Source: Porticoccaceae bacterium (lineage in GTDB: Bacteria; Pseudomonadota; Gammaproteobacteria; Pseudomonadales; Porticoccaceae). From it: a stretch of 32,921 nt of DNA. Position numbers and translations under genes: made by a program. The notes under the pieces were generated by a model that did no database searches, was not told where the DNA came from, and saw only the letters and a program-made list of their open reading frames with translations. Every line of letters begins with the position of its first letter. Within the stretch, counting starts at the first letter, position 1. This document shows, one piece after another, positions 25,108 through 32,921 of this stretch. The stretch spans positions 1-32,921 of the forward strand of contig PABE01000035.1 in NCBI GenBank assembly GCA_002702725.1, read 5' to 3'.

Positions 25108-25692
25108 TCAGCCGGGCTGCAGGTTGATACTTTCTATACCCTGAAGGCCAGACACGGCCAGTTCGTTGAACTTGTCGCTCATCACGATTGCCGAGAACGG
25201 AAAGTCGTTGAGCACCCACCAGGTGAGCAGGCCGAGCAGGGCGCTGGCCAGGTAGTGGACGATGGCTTCGAGTTCCTTCGCCGCCATCTTGCCGTCGCTG
25301 TGTTTTTGCAGCCACTCGCGGGTCTGAATAACCAGCATGTTGCGCATGTGGTGGGAGGCGACGGTGGCGGAGTCGAGGTTAAGGAAAGCTTTGGCCATTT
25401 CCTTCCATTCCTCGGCGCCCCGGAACAGGACGATGGCAAAATTGGGGTACCCGCTATTCTGTTCGGATTCGACAAAAATGTCGTCCGACGAACTGATACC
25501 GATTTCCTTGAAGCCACTGAGCAGCAGGTCATCTTTGTCGCGAAAGTGCGCATAAAAGCTGGAGCGGGCGATGTTGGCCCGTTCAACCAGTTCAGTGACG
25601 GTGATATCTTCGTAGGGCTTTTCGGCAATCAGTGCTGACAGCGCGTTGCGCAGGGCTTTCTGGGTCTTGTCGACACGGCGATCAGTTTTCAT
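25108..25692 (-). CDS. TetR-family transcriptional regulator
   Basis: 194 residues. The N-terminal domain (about 10-60) has ALRNALSALIAEKPYEDITVTELVERANIARSSFYAHFRDKDDLL, a complete TetR HTH with the S-F-Y-x-H-F signature. The C-terminal part has amphipathic helices and a tryptophan-rich end segment (LLTWWVLNDFPFS). It sits downstream of the DUF1254/DUF1214-type gene on the same strand with 126 bases between, and tail to tail with the KstD-like gene. It may control either neighbour; no operator can be assigned. Confidence 0.9.
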   Translation of the reverse strand: MKTDRRVDKTQKALRNALSALIAEKPYEDITVTELVERANIARSSFYAHFRDKDDLLLSGFKEIGISSSDDIFVESEQNSGYPNFAIVLFRGAEEWKEMAKAFLNLDSATVASHHMRNMLVIQTREWLQKHSDGKMAAKELEAIVHYLASALLGLLTWWVLNDFPFSAIVMSDKFNELAVSGLQGIESINLQPG

Positions 25693-25818
25693 GGCGGCGG
25701 GTCTTCAGTGTTTGCCGCATTCTAGTCTGATTTCACCGGGCAGCCAACGACCGGCGTCCGACGGCCCGTGATCTGACAGTGCGGGCATGGGCGATCACAG
25801 ACCGCCCATAGTCGGGCA

Positions 25819-27120
25819 TTACCAGAGTTTGCGCACCTGCTGGGCTGCGCGCCGGGCCCTGATGGTGGCATCCCGCTGCTCGGCGCTAACGGTGGGGGTA
25901 TTGGCCGGCAGGTACTCGCGCACCTTGTCGAACGGTACTTTCCTGATGTCGGGAATAGGGGTGTCGCTGGCGTCCAGCCAGCGGCCCTGGATGGCGCCGC
26001 TGACAAAACCGGCGGTATCGAGCCAGTTGGGAACTCCGGGGTCCTTCGCGGAAATCACCGCCCGGAAGTAACCGTCGTCGTCCACCCGCGCCTGGCTGCC
26101 ATTCAGGCTGCTGTGATTGTTGGACCAGTCGGTAGTCTCGTAGAGATCATTGGTCAGGATCAGCGACCAGTATTTCACCTGCTCTGGCACTTTCACCGCG
26201 ACGATCAGCGCCTCATCGTCGCCGATGTCATACGCCCCCTCATAGTAGGACTGACCGGTAAGCCCGGACATCTGGGTGAGATCGTATACCTTCAGCTTGT
26301 TTATGTAGCCGTCGGCGCGCATTTTCTCGACGTGGGCGACAAAGAACATCGAAGCGTTGGCAATCATGGTCGGCAGTTCGGCGAGATTGTCGCTCATTTG
26401 CTGGGCGCTCAGCCGGGGTTTGGCGGCGGGTACATCGAGCCGGTCGATGGCGATGCTGGTATCCACTTCGTTGGGCCAGTCGTAGCTGATTTGACGCAGC
26501 ATCAGCTTGATCGCCTTGGGGTCCATCTGCCACCAGTCGCCGGTGTAGCCGTCCGGACGCTCACTGCTGACGATGACGCTGAAGCGACCCTTGTCATCCA
26601 GTGTCAGATCGTCCAGATCCAGGTAGGAGAGGGGTCCTGACGGCTCGCCAGTGCGCAGCATGTCCGGTCCCAGCTGGCCGAGTTTGGCGAACAGGATGGA
26701 ACCCCGGTAGCCGGTGACCCGGTAGGTGCCGTCCGGCTCGATCAGGGCACTCTTGTATACCGTATCGGCATTGGGCTGAAACAGGTTGATGGCCAGATTG
26801 ATTTCCGGCACGAAAGTGGGATAGCGACGGTCCCCGACCAGGGCATCAATGGCGGTGCGGGCCGTGGCCATCAGCATCAGGCGGTAGGCCTGCTGCCGGA
26901 TGCGGGGGTCGTCCCGCAGCCGTTCGGGAATGCGGCTGAGCATTTTTTCCTGCAATGGTCGCAGGTCGTCGACAAAGTCTTCCCAGCTGGCGAGCGGCGC
27001 TGTCGTGGATGTGTTCATGTTGGTTTCTCCTGAATGGGCGTGCATGGTCCCGAGGGATATAGTCCAGACCAGTAGCAGAAGGCCGGGATGACGCAATAAG
27101 AGCAATCGCCGTTTTTCCAT
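25819..27120 (-). CDS. DUF1254/DUF1214-type protein with two possible starts
   Basis: 433 residues from the ATG at 27120. This start has AGGAGG at a 5-base spacing, and the encoded N-terminus (MEKRRLLLLRHPGLLLLVW...TMHAHS) looks like a signal peptide. A second ATG at 27018 (residue 35) also has a good site, AGGAG 8 bases upstream, and would give a cytosolic 399-residue protein. Both forms may be made. The body includes NLFQPNADTVYKSALIEPDGTYRV, GDWWQMDP, and a C-terminal region with KYWSLILTNDLYETTDW and NWLDTAGFVSG. These match the DUF1254/DUF1214 proteins often seen near steroid and terpenoid genes, whose biochemical role is not settled. Divergent from the sulfotransferase gene across 468 bases. 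Confidence 0.75.
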   Translation of the reverse strand: MEKRRLLLLRHPGLLLLVWTISLGTMHAHSGETNMNTSTTAPLASWEDFVDDLRPLQEKMLSRIPERLRDDPRIRQQAYRLMLMATARTAIDALVGDRRYPTFVPEINLAINLFQPNADTVYKSALIEPDGTYRVTGYRGSILFAKLGQLGPDMLRTGEPSGPLSYLDLDDLTLDDKGRFSVIVSSERPDGYTGDWWQMDPKAIKLMLRQISYDWPNEVDTSIAIDRLDVPAAKPRLSAQQMSDNLAELPTMIANASMFFVAHVEKMRADGYINKLKVYDLTQMSGLTGQSYYEGAYDIGDDEALIVAVKVPEQVKYWSLILTNDLYETTDWSNNHSSLNGSQARVDDDGYFRAVISAKDPGVPNWLDTAGFVSGAIQGRWLDASDTPIPDIRKVPFDKVREYLPANTPTVSAEQRDATIRARRAAQQVRKLW

Positions 27121-27588
27121 CTCGTCCTCCTAAAAACACGATTTGTCATTTTGGTGCCGGTCCGCCTCGATCTCACAGTTTTTTTACGCCGCGGCCGAAG
27201 CGGGGATTGTGTATCGGGTCAGACTACTGGCCCGGGTGCACAATGCCAATACGCAAAACCAAGGCATATAGGACAGGCTTGCTTTTTCTGGACCTGCACC
27301 GGGCGCGCGGCATCTGGTTCACGGGAAGGTGCAGGTAAAGCAACCGGTTAAGCCACATTTGGTTTTTGTGCCATTGTTTATAAAAGCTGACCTGCACCGG
27401 GCGCGCTGGTGGCAAACAGTTTTATTTGCCCTGCTAAACCGCTATTGTTGGTCGACCCTTTTATCGGGAAAAATAATTTGCCGGTACCCCTGCAACGGCA
27501 TAAGTCCGAAAACCGGTTCAGGAATGCTTCGCGGTGGCCCGATTTCGTCGCAGCGCGTCTGGCAGCGGGATGACAACAGGATAAGACC
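27121..27588. other. 468-base divergent region with a repeated GC-rich element
   Basis: No gene is seen. It carries the 18-bp direct repeat listed separately and an inverted copy of its first part, between the DUF1214-type start and the sulfotransferase. The purine-rich sites of the DUF1214-type gene lie at its left end. Confidence 0.55.
27291..27406. repeat. 18-bp direct repeat with an inverted partial copy
   Basis: GACCTGCACCGGGCGCGC occurs at 27291-27308 and again at 27389-27406, a perfect direct repeat 98 bases apart. Between them, GGTGCAGGT (27328-27336) is the exact complement of ACCTGCACC, so either flanking copy can pair with it: with the first copy a 9-bp stem forms around a 27-base loop, with the second a stem forms around a 53-base loop. 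Competing hairpins of this type would suit an attenuation or leader switch upstream of the sulfotransferase, or DNA sites for a regulator. Confidence 0.6.
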
Positions 27589-28848
27589 ATGACCAACCCA
27601 AGTATTATTGATGTTACCGACCTTCACGATCCGGTTCTGACGCCCCTGCAGAAACAGGTTCTTGAGGCGATGGAAGCACAGCCGGTGGAAATCTCAACCG
27701 AGGCCATACTCGATGCTGCGATGGAGCAGACCGGCCTCAGCAACTTTGGTGCCGATGATTTCCGCGAGCGACTCGATATCTGGGTGCAGGCCATCAATGA
27801 AGACGAAGGCGCATCCAATGTCACCCGTTTCAACATGTTGCAGATGTATACCCGCTATGCCGCCACCCGACTGCGCCTCGAGGATCTGATTGCTCGCCAC
27901 CCGGAAATTCTCGATATCGAGATCGACCGGCCGTTGATAGTTGCCGGGTTGCCGCGCTCCGGAACCACGCATCTGTTAAACCTGATCAGTGCCGACACCC
28001 GCTGGCGATCACTGCCCTGGTGGGAGGCCATTGCGCCTGTGCCAGGCCCCGAAGATGTTATCGGCGATGATGGCCTCGATCCCCGATGGAAGCGCGCCGC
28101 CGAGGACTGGGATCAGCAGGATGCAATATTGCCTTACATGAAAGCCATGCACGGCTTTGAACCGGATCACGTCAGTGAGGATATTGAACTGCAAGCCATC
28201 GACTTTTCGTCGTATCTGATCGAGTGGCTGGCCGTGGTGCCGCGCTGGCGCGACTATTATCTCAACCATGACCAGACCGGCACCTACGCCTATCTGAAGA
28301 AAGCCCTGCAGGCATTGACCTGGCTGAGAGGCCCCAACCGATGGGTGCTGAAGTGCCCCCAGCACATGGAACAATTGCCGATTTTGCTCAAGACCTTTCC
28401 GGATGCCACCATCGTGATCACCCACCGGGATCCGGTGGCTTCCATTCAGTCCGCCATTACCATGTCCTGTTACGCCAATCGCATCCTGCGCAAATCCATT
28501 GATGCGGGAAAATACCGGGATTACTGGGTGGATCGCTACCGTATCCTGCTGGAGCGCTGCGTACGGGATCGCGATACCCTGCCGGATGAGCAGGTCATCG
28601 ATGTCTATTTCGACGAGCTGATGGCGGATACCGACAAGGTTCTCAAGGCCATTTACCAAAAGGCGGACATGCCGCTGACCGATGAAGCGCTCGCCGACCT
28701 GCATGCCTATCTGGATGCGCACCCCCAGGGCAAGCACGGCAAGGTGGTCTACAACCTGCGCCGGGATTTTGGTACTACCCCGGAGGAAATCCGCAAGCGG
28801 TTCGATTTTTACTTCGAACGCTTCCCGGTCAAGGTGCAGGTGAAATAA
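27589..28848 (+). CDS. Sulfotransferase-family protein
   Basis: 419 residues. The PAPS-binding P-loop is G120-L-P-R-S-G-T-T127 (5'-phosphosulfate binding), and the 3'-phosphate contact region is H279-R-D-P-V-A-S285 in ITHRDPVASIQ, both hallmarks of the family. VLKCPQHMEQLP lies between them, as in many bacterial members. Members transfer sulfate to hydroxyl groups of small molecules or lipids in the cytoplasm; some relatives in catabolic clusters may act on phosphorylated or other substrates. It is first in a run of five plus-strand genes and has AGGA near its ATG. With the PRISE reductase 43 bases later, it probably works on a steroid- or terpenoid-like alcohol. Confidence 0.88.
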   Translation: MTNPSIIDVTDLHDPVLTPLQKQVLEAMEAQPVEISTEAILDAAMEQTGLSNFGADDFRERLDIWVQAINEDEGASNVTRFNMLQMYTRYAATRLRLEDLIARHPEILDIEIDRPLIVAGLPRSGTTHLLNLISADTRWRSLPWWEAIAPVPGPEDVIGDDGLDPRWKRAAEDWDQQDAILPYMKAMHGFEPDHVSEDIELQAIDFSSYLIEWLAVVPRWRDYYLNHDQTGTYAYLKKALQALTWLRGPNRWVLKCPQHMEQLPILLKTFPDATIVITHRDPVASIQSAITMSCYANRILRKSIDAGKYRDYWVDRYRILLERCVRDRDTLPDEQVIDVYFDELMADTDKVLKAIYQKADMPLTDEALADLHAYLDAHPQGKHGKVVYNLRRDFGTTPEEIRKRFDFYFERFPVKVQVK

Positions 28849-28891
28849 TAAAGTTCGGCCCTAGGTTTCGAACGGGTACGGGGCGGTTTCT

Positions 28892-29998
28892 ATGACGACA
28901 GAAAAACAAAGAACGGTGCTGGTGGTGGGCGCCTCCGGATTTGTCGGCTCTGCTGTGGTGTCGAGGTTGATCAAGAGCCCTTCCGCCGACGTTATCGCCC
29001 TGTCCCGGCGCCGTCCCGACAGCCTTCCCGAAGGGGGCAGATTCCTGCCGGTGGACCTGCTTGATCCCAGTGCCTGCGAGGCGGCGGCCCCGGCGCTCGC
29101 CGGGGTGACCCATATTGTCTATGCGGCCGTGAATGAGACGCCCGGGGACCTGGTTGCCAGCTGGACAGATCCCCATCATGCCGGGCGCAACGGATCGATG
29201 CTGCAGAACCTTATGGAGCCACTGCTTCCCCTTGCCGAACGGCTGGAACAGGTGGTACTGGTGCACGGCACCAAAGCCTATGCAACCCATTTGCCGGACT
29301 GGCCGGTGACGGTACCGTTGCGGGAATCGCTGCCCCGTCCCCCACATGACGATTTTTATTTTCGCCAGGAGGATTATCTCTGGGAAAAAGCCAGCGGATC
29401 GGATTGGCACTGGACGATTTTTCGCGCCCCGTCCATTGTCGGCGGTGGCCTGGGCAGTAATCTCAATGGCCTGCTCGCTATCGCGGTCTTTGCCTCGTTG
29501 CGAAGGGCGGCGGGATTAGGGCTGCCCTTTCCCGGTGCCGGTCCCAGCGACGGTGTCATGGAAATGGTCGACGTGGAGCTGCTGGCCAGCGCCGCCGATT
29601 GGGCCACCGGCGCCGATAGCGCGCGAAATGAAATCTTTAACATCGCCAACGGCGATGTCTATGTCTGGCCGGATCTCTGGCCGGTGCTGGCGGACGAAAT
29701 CGGCCTGCCGGTCGAGGCGCCGGAGCCCCAGTCCCTGGTCGATGCGGTTGGGGCCCGGGCTGACCTCTGGGCGGCACTTGTCGGGGAGCACAACCTGAGA
29801 GCCCCCGGGGACTGGCGGGCCTTTCTTGGGGAATCCTGCGCCCTGGCGGATTTTGCGCTCAATAACTGCGGCAGGACCGTCGTGACCAGCACTATCAAGA
29901 TTCGCCAGGCGGGCTTCGCCGAGTGTATGGATTCCGCCGACTGTGTCCGCAAGTGGATTCGCCGCTGGCGCCGCGACCGATTGCTTCCGCCCCGCTGA
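28892..29998 (+). CDS. PRISE-type enone reductase (progesterone 5-beta-reductase / iridoid synthase-like)
   Basis: 368 residues, an extended SDR with GASGFVG (13-19) at the N-terminus. Its signature is that of plant PRISE enzymes rather than of common epimerases: HGTKAYATH with K128, then DDFYFRQEDYLWE with Y156, and the WHWTIFRAPSIVGG segment. The C-terminal half aligns well by eye with plant progesterone 5-beta-reductases (NEIFNIANGDVYVWPDLW, and later SADCVRKWI). K128 and Y156 match the catalytic Lys and Tyr (K147/Y179 in Digitalis). These enzymes reduce the C=C bond of an enone with NADPH. It is 43 bases after the sulfotransferase and 38 before an SDR. Bacterial relatives exist; activity on a steroid or other bulky enone is inferred. 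Confidence 0.82.
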   Translation: MTTEKQRTVLVVGASGFVGSAVVSRLIKSPSADVIALSRRRPDSLPEGGRFLPVDLLDPSACEAAAPALAGVTHIVYAAVNETPGDLVASWTDPHHAGRNGSMLQNLMEPLLPLAERLEQVVLVHGTKAYATHLPDWPVTVPLRESLPRPPHDDFYFRQEDYLWEKASGSDWHWTIFRAPSIVGGGLGSNLNGLLAIAVFASLRRAAGLGLPFPGAGPSDGVMEMVDVELLASAADWATGADSARNEIFNIANGDVYVWPDLWPVLADEIGLPVEAPEPQSLVDAVGARADLWAALVGEHNLRAPGDWRAFLGESCALADFALNNCGRTVVTSTIKIRQAGFAECMDSADCVRKWIRRWRRDRLLPPR

Positions 29999-30036
29999 AA
30001 CAAAGGGGCTCAATAGAGAATGATCAGGAGAGAAAA

Positions 30037-30822
30037 ATGAGCATCAATATGTTTGATCTGACCGGCAAAGTGGCGGTCATCACCGGCGGCAATTCGGGCC
30101 TCGGGCTTGCCTATGCGCGGGGCCTGGCGAAGTCCGGTGCCGACGTCGTCCTTTGGGGGCGGAACAGGGAAAAGAACCAGCAGGCCGTAGCGGCGCTGGA
30201 AGCCTTTGGCGGCCGGGTCTGGTCCCAGGAGGTGGATGTCAGTTCCGATACGGCGGTCGCCGAGGCCATGGCCGCTGCGGTGGAGAAAATGGGTCGCCTC
30301 GACTGTGTGGTCGCCAATGCCGGCATCGCGTCCCAGACCGGTGGCATCGACCAGATGACCACCGAGATGTACCATGAATTGCTCAACATCAATCTCCACG
30401 GTGCCATGTATACCCTCCGGGAGGGCGCCAAACATATGATCGCCCGCGCCAAGGCCGGCGAGCCCGGCGGCTCCTTTATTATTTGCGGCAGCATGTCCAT
30501 TTTCTACGGTGTGCCCGGGCTCGCCCATTACGCCGCGGCCAAGGGGGCACTGAACTCGGTCGCCAAGACCATGGCAGCGGAACTCGGCCCCTATCAAATT
30601 CGCGTTAACGTCATCGCGCCCGGGTTTATCGCCACCGAGATGACCCAGGCAGACCCGGAAGTCTTCAAACAGATCGACGCGGCGGTATCGGCACGCACGC
30701 CGATGGGGCGGTCCGGTGTGCCGGAGGATCTGGAAGGCGCCGCAGTTTACCTGGCCAGTGATTTGTCCAGTTACCACACCGGAGATACCCTGATCATCGA
30801 TGGTGGTCGGTATATATCGTAG
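30037..30822 (+). CDS. Short-chain dehydrogenase/reductase (classical SDR)
   Basis: 261 residues from the ATG at 30037, chosen for AGGAG at 30026-30030; the frame is open farther upstream within the PRISE gene but without SDR similarity. The nucleotide motif is T16-G-G-N-S-G-L-G23, followed by VVLWGRN, where the Arg favours NADP(H). NAG is at 94-96, the supporting Asn is N119, and the catalytic S152, Y165 and K169 (YAAAK) are all present. The C-terminal DGGRYIS is usual. It would interconvert a hydroxyl and a keto group, a natural partner to the enone reductase before it. Confidence 0.92.
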   Translation: MSINMFDLTGKVAVITGGNSGLGLAYARGLAKSGADVVLWGRNREKNQQAVAALEAFGGRVWSQEVDVSSDTAVAEAMAAAVEKMGRLDCVVANAGIASQTGGIDQMTTEMYHELLNINLHGAMYTLREGAKHMIARAKAGEPGGSFIICGSMSIFYGVPGLAHYAAAKGALNSVAKTMAAELGPYQIRVNVIAPGFIATEMTQADPEVFKQIDAAVSARTPMGRSGVPEDLEGAAVYLASDLSSYHTGDTLIIDGGRYIS

Positions 30823-30921
30823 GGCTGGCGCAGGCTGTTCCGCCCGGTGACAGGGTCTGCTTGCAATTTTGGTCGTTGGCAGGCCCTGCCTTGAATCGCC
30901 TGGCAGGAAGAACGAGACAGC

Positions 30922-31779
30922 ATGTTTGAAAAGTTCTGGTCTCCTGAAGTGGATCTCATGGTTGGCGATATCTCGCTGCGTGTGGGCCATTTTGACTGGC
31001 CGGAATGGATAGAAACCGTCCTCAATCCGGGCCGTCCGGTGTTCAGCTTATCCCTGACCCCCCGGCCTTATCGATCGGAGGGTTATCTTGGCGACAAATC
31101 GGGAGAAAAGCGCTATCGGGATGTCGGCGACCTGCTGTTCTATCCCGACGGCATCACCTTTCACGGCCGTTCCAGCGGCGGCTCCCAGCGAATACTGATT
31201 TGCAGTTTTGACAAAGCCAGGTTGACCCGCCTGTCACCCATTGCAGAGGACTGGAAAAACCTGCAGATCGACAAGGCGATTTTCATTGATGATGATCGGT
31301 TGCTGGGCACCCTGCGGCGCATTGCCCAGGAAGTATTGAATCCAGGGTTTGCCCACGAGACTCTGATAGAGTCGCTGGTACAGACCGCCAGTGTGGATTT
31401 GTTGCGCTATCTGGAGCAACCCGAGCGCGGACAGCGGAAAACGTCCGGTGGCCTGGCGCCCTGGCAAATGCGTCGTATCCGCGAGCGGGTGGAATCGCGC
31501 ACCGACAGCCCGCCCACCATCGGTGAATTGGCCCGTCTTTGCGCCATCAGCCCCCGCCACGTCATGCGTGGCTATAAACAGGCGACCGGGGCCACCCTGC
31601 ACGCCTATGTGGAGCAGGTGCGCCTCGCCAGGGCCAAACAGCTGCTTCTCGATACCGACTTGCCCATGAAATCAATCGCCAGCAGTCTCGGCTTCTCCCA
31701 CGCCAGCAGTTTTTCCGCGGCCTTTCAGCGTGCGATGGCCATGACGCCGTCGGCCTTTCGTCTCCTTCATCGACGCTAA
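30922..31779 (+). CDS. AraC-family transcriptional regulator
   Basis: 285 residues. The C-terminal 100 residues carry the two HTH motifs of the AraC family (IGELARLCAISPRHVMRGYKQ and MKSIASSLGFSHASSFSAAFQ, followed by TPSAFR). The N-terminal domain (1-165) is an unrecognised sensor or dimerisation part with FYPDGITFHG, suggesting a cupin-like fold. It lies 99 bases after the SDR and 129 before the phosphotransferase, all on the same strand, so it probably activates one or both. A palindrome GGCAGGCCCTGCC lies just upstream at 30878-30890. Confidence 0.9.
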   Translation: MFEKFWSPEVDLMVGDISLRVGHFDWPEWIETVLNPGRPVFSLSLTPRPYRSEGYLGDKSGEKRYRDVGDLLFYPDGITFHGRSSGGSQRILICSFDKARLTRLSPIAEDWKNLQIDKAIFIDDDRLLGTLRRIAQEVLNPGFAHETLIESLVQTASVDLLRYLEQPERGQRKTSGGLAPWQMRRIRERVESRTDSPPTIGELARLCAISPRHVMRGYKQATGATLHAYVEQVRLARAKQLLLDTDLPMKSIASSLGFSHASSFSAAFQRAMAMTPSAFRLLHRR

Positions 31780-31818
31780 AATTGCATGTCTGCAAGTCAG
31801 TGTTGCTTCGGCCATATC

Positions 31819-31833
31819 TCAGACACTGTCTGA
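31819..31833. promoter_or_regulatory. Palindrome TCAGACACTGTCTGA, candidate operator
   Basis: Perfect 7-bp arms around a single central base, 75 bases upstream of the partial phosphotransferase and 40 after the AraC stop. There is no T-run, so a regulator site is more likely than a terminator. Confidence 0.4.
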
Positions 31834-31908
31834 AAACGCAGCGCAGGCGCTGGGCCGGAATCCTGTTTTGTGGCATCATTCCTGCCACCATAAAAATTGA
31901 GGTTTGCC

Positions 31909-32921
31909 ATGCTTCCGTCCGATAACGAAACGGTTAAATCCATTCTCCAGGCCTGGCTGAAAGAAAAAATGGCCGCCGAAGATCTTCAGGTCGTCGCCAT
32001 GAAGGATCGCTCCGGGGCCGGTTTCTCTGCGGAGACTTTCTATATCGATGTCGCCTTCTCAGAAAATGGCGAGGTGCAGGAGCGCAGCCTGGTGGTCCGC
32101 TGCCAGAACCAGTCCAGCGATTTTTTCGTCGACGCCAGTATCGCTTTTCCGTACCAGGTCATGGATGCGGTGGCTAAGCACAGCGACGTTCCGGTACCCA
32201 ACCTGATCGGGTTGGAAATGGGCGACAGCGTGCTGGGTTTGCCTTTCCTGGTGATGGAAAAAATGGAAGGCCGCGTTGTTCAGCAAAGCCCCAATTACAA
32301 TGTCGGAGGCTGGCTGACGGAGCTCAGTGTTGAAGAGCGCCGGCAGGTCTGGCTCCGTGGCATTGATCAAATGGCCGCCGTGCACCGACTCGACTGGCAG
32401 GACGGTTTCCAGTTCCTTGCCAACCCAAAGTACGGACAGCCGGGTATCGACGGGTACCTGGGATGGGTGAAGGAGTGGTATGAGTGGGCCAGGGGCAAGC
32501 CGATCCCGCTGATGGAGCGGGCCTATGCGCGACTGTTAAACGAAAAGCCGGAGAATGCCCCGGTCAGCGTATTGTGGGGTGACCCCAGTCCCAGCAATGT
32601 GTTGTATGCCTACGACAATACCGTTTCGGTGGTGCTCGACTGGGAGCTGGCCAACCTGGGGCCGGCGGAAGTGGACCTGGCCTGGTGGCTGTTTTTTGAT
32701 GACCTGTTCAGCCACGGCATGGGTGTCCCGCGCCTGGAAGGTCTGCCAAACCGGGAGGAGACCATCGCCCATTACGAACAAAAGCTCGGCCGCAAGGTCG
32801 CGCCATTGGATTACTATGATTTGCTGGCGACATTCCGCATGGCTATCGTCGGCATGCGTGCCGTTGACCGTCAGATCGAGCGCGGAACCATCCCCGCCAC
32901 GTCCACGGCGCGGAGCAACCA
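31909..32921 (+). CDS. APH/ACAD10-type phosphotransferase (3' end cut by window)
   Basis: The frame is open from the ATG at 31909 to the last base, so about 337 residues are visible and the end is missing. The catalytic motif is W223-G-D-P-S-P-S-N230 (Trp replaces the His of the usual H-G-D) and D244-W-E-L-A comes after it, as in the ACAD10/11-type aminoglycoside phosphotransferases. The N-lobe has LVVRCQ (61-66), where Arg64 or a nearby residue may take the place of the ATP lysine. LPFLVMEKMEG (111-121) is the hinge. It is a different branch from the two phosphotransferases at 6217 and 9427. Members of this branch phosphorylate hydroxyacyl-CoAs or other alcohols. It follows the AraC gene and a palindrome. 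Confidence 0.85.
   Translation, partial: MLPSDNETVKSILQAWLKEKMAAEDLQVVAMKDRSGAGFSAETFYIDVAFSENGEVQERSLVVRCQNQSSDFFVDASIAFPYQVMDAVAKHSDVPVPNLIGLEMGDSVLGLPFLVMEKMEGRVVQQSPNYNVGGWLTELSVEERRQVWLRGIDQMAAVHRLDWQDGFQFLANPKYGQPGIDGYLGWVKEWYEWARGKPIPLMERAYARLLNEKPENAPVSVLWGDPSPSNVLYAYDNTVSVVLDWELANLGPAEVDLAWWLFFDDLFSHGMGVPRLEGLPNREETIAHYEQKLGRKVAPLDYYDLLATFRMAIVGMRAVDRQIERGTIPATSTARSN

Overview
The window is 32.9 kb of GC-rich, densely packed bacterial DNA. It carries a TonB-dependent outer-membrane receptor, several TetR-type regulators, an AraC-type regulator, two bacterial cytochromes P450 and many redox enzymes. This fits an aerobic Gram-negative bacterium. A marine gammaproteobacterium (Cellvibrionales or Spongiibacteraceae type) or a sphingomonad-like organism would suit the content, but that placement is inference. 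No rRNA, tRNA, CRISPR array or insertion sequence was seen. I count 27 protein genes, of which the first (5' end) and the last (3' end) are cut by the window edges.

Layout. (1) 1-6.1 kb, plus strand: C-terminal part of a molybdopterin oxidoreductase, an NTF2/limonene-epoxide-hydrolase-fold protein, an MFS transporter and a TonB-dependent receptor, closed by a strong terminator. (2) 6.2-12.3 kb: an APH/ecdysteroid-kinase-like phosphotransferase, a TetR regulator on the minus strand, then an SDR - second phosphotransferase - CrtI-like FAD oxidoreductase operon ending in a terminator. (3) 12.4-15.6 kb: a UbiD-family decarboxylase, then an NTF2-like protein with an aldo/keto reductase. (4) 15.6-19.5 kb, minus strand: an operon of an HsaA-like/acyl-CoA-dehydrogenase-fold flavoprotein, a TetR regulator and a second NTF2-like protein; upstream of it, a P450 with an unusual I-helix. 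(5) 19.6-20.6 kb: a RepA_C-type plasmid replication-initiator-like gene lying between the two P450 genes. (6) 20.7-25.1 kb: the second P450 on the minus strand, diverging from an AveC-like membrane protein and a 3-ketosteroid-dehydrogenase-like flavoprotein. (7) 25.1-27.1 kb, minus strand: a TetR regulator and a DUF1254/DUF1214-type protein. (8) 27.6-32.9 kb, plus strand: a sulfotransferase-family protein, a PRISE-type (progesterone 5-beta-reductase/iridoid synthase-like) enone reductase, an SDR, an AraC regulator and a third, partial phosphotransferase.

How the parts may work together. The gene set suggests uptake and oxidative breakdown of a bulky hydrophobic, steroid- or terpenoid-like compound. 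The receptor and MFS protein would handle transport. P450s and the flavin monooxygenase would hydroxylate. SDRs, the aldo/keto reductase, the KstD-like enzyme and the PRISE reductase would interconvert alcohols, ketones and enones. UbiD would decarboxylate. Phosphotransferases and the sulfotransferase might conjugate intermediates. Four local regulators imply substrate-controlled expression. The family assignments are mostly firm. The pathway, its order and its substrate are inference. The RepA-like gene raises the possibility that the island is, or was, carried on a plasmid.
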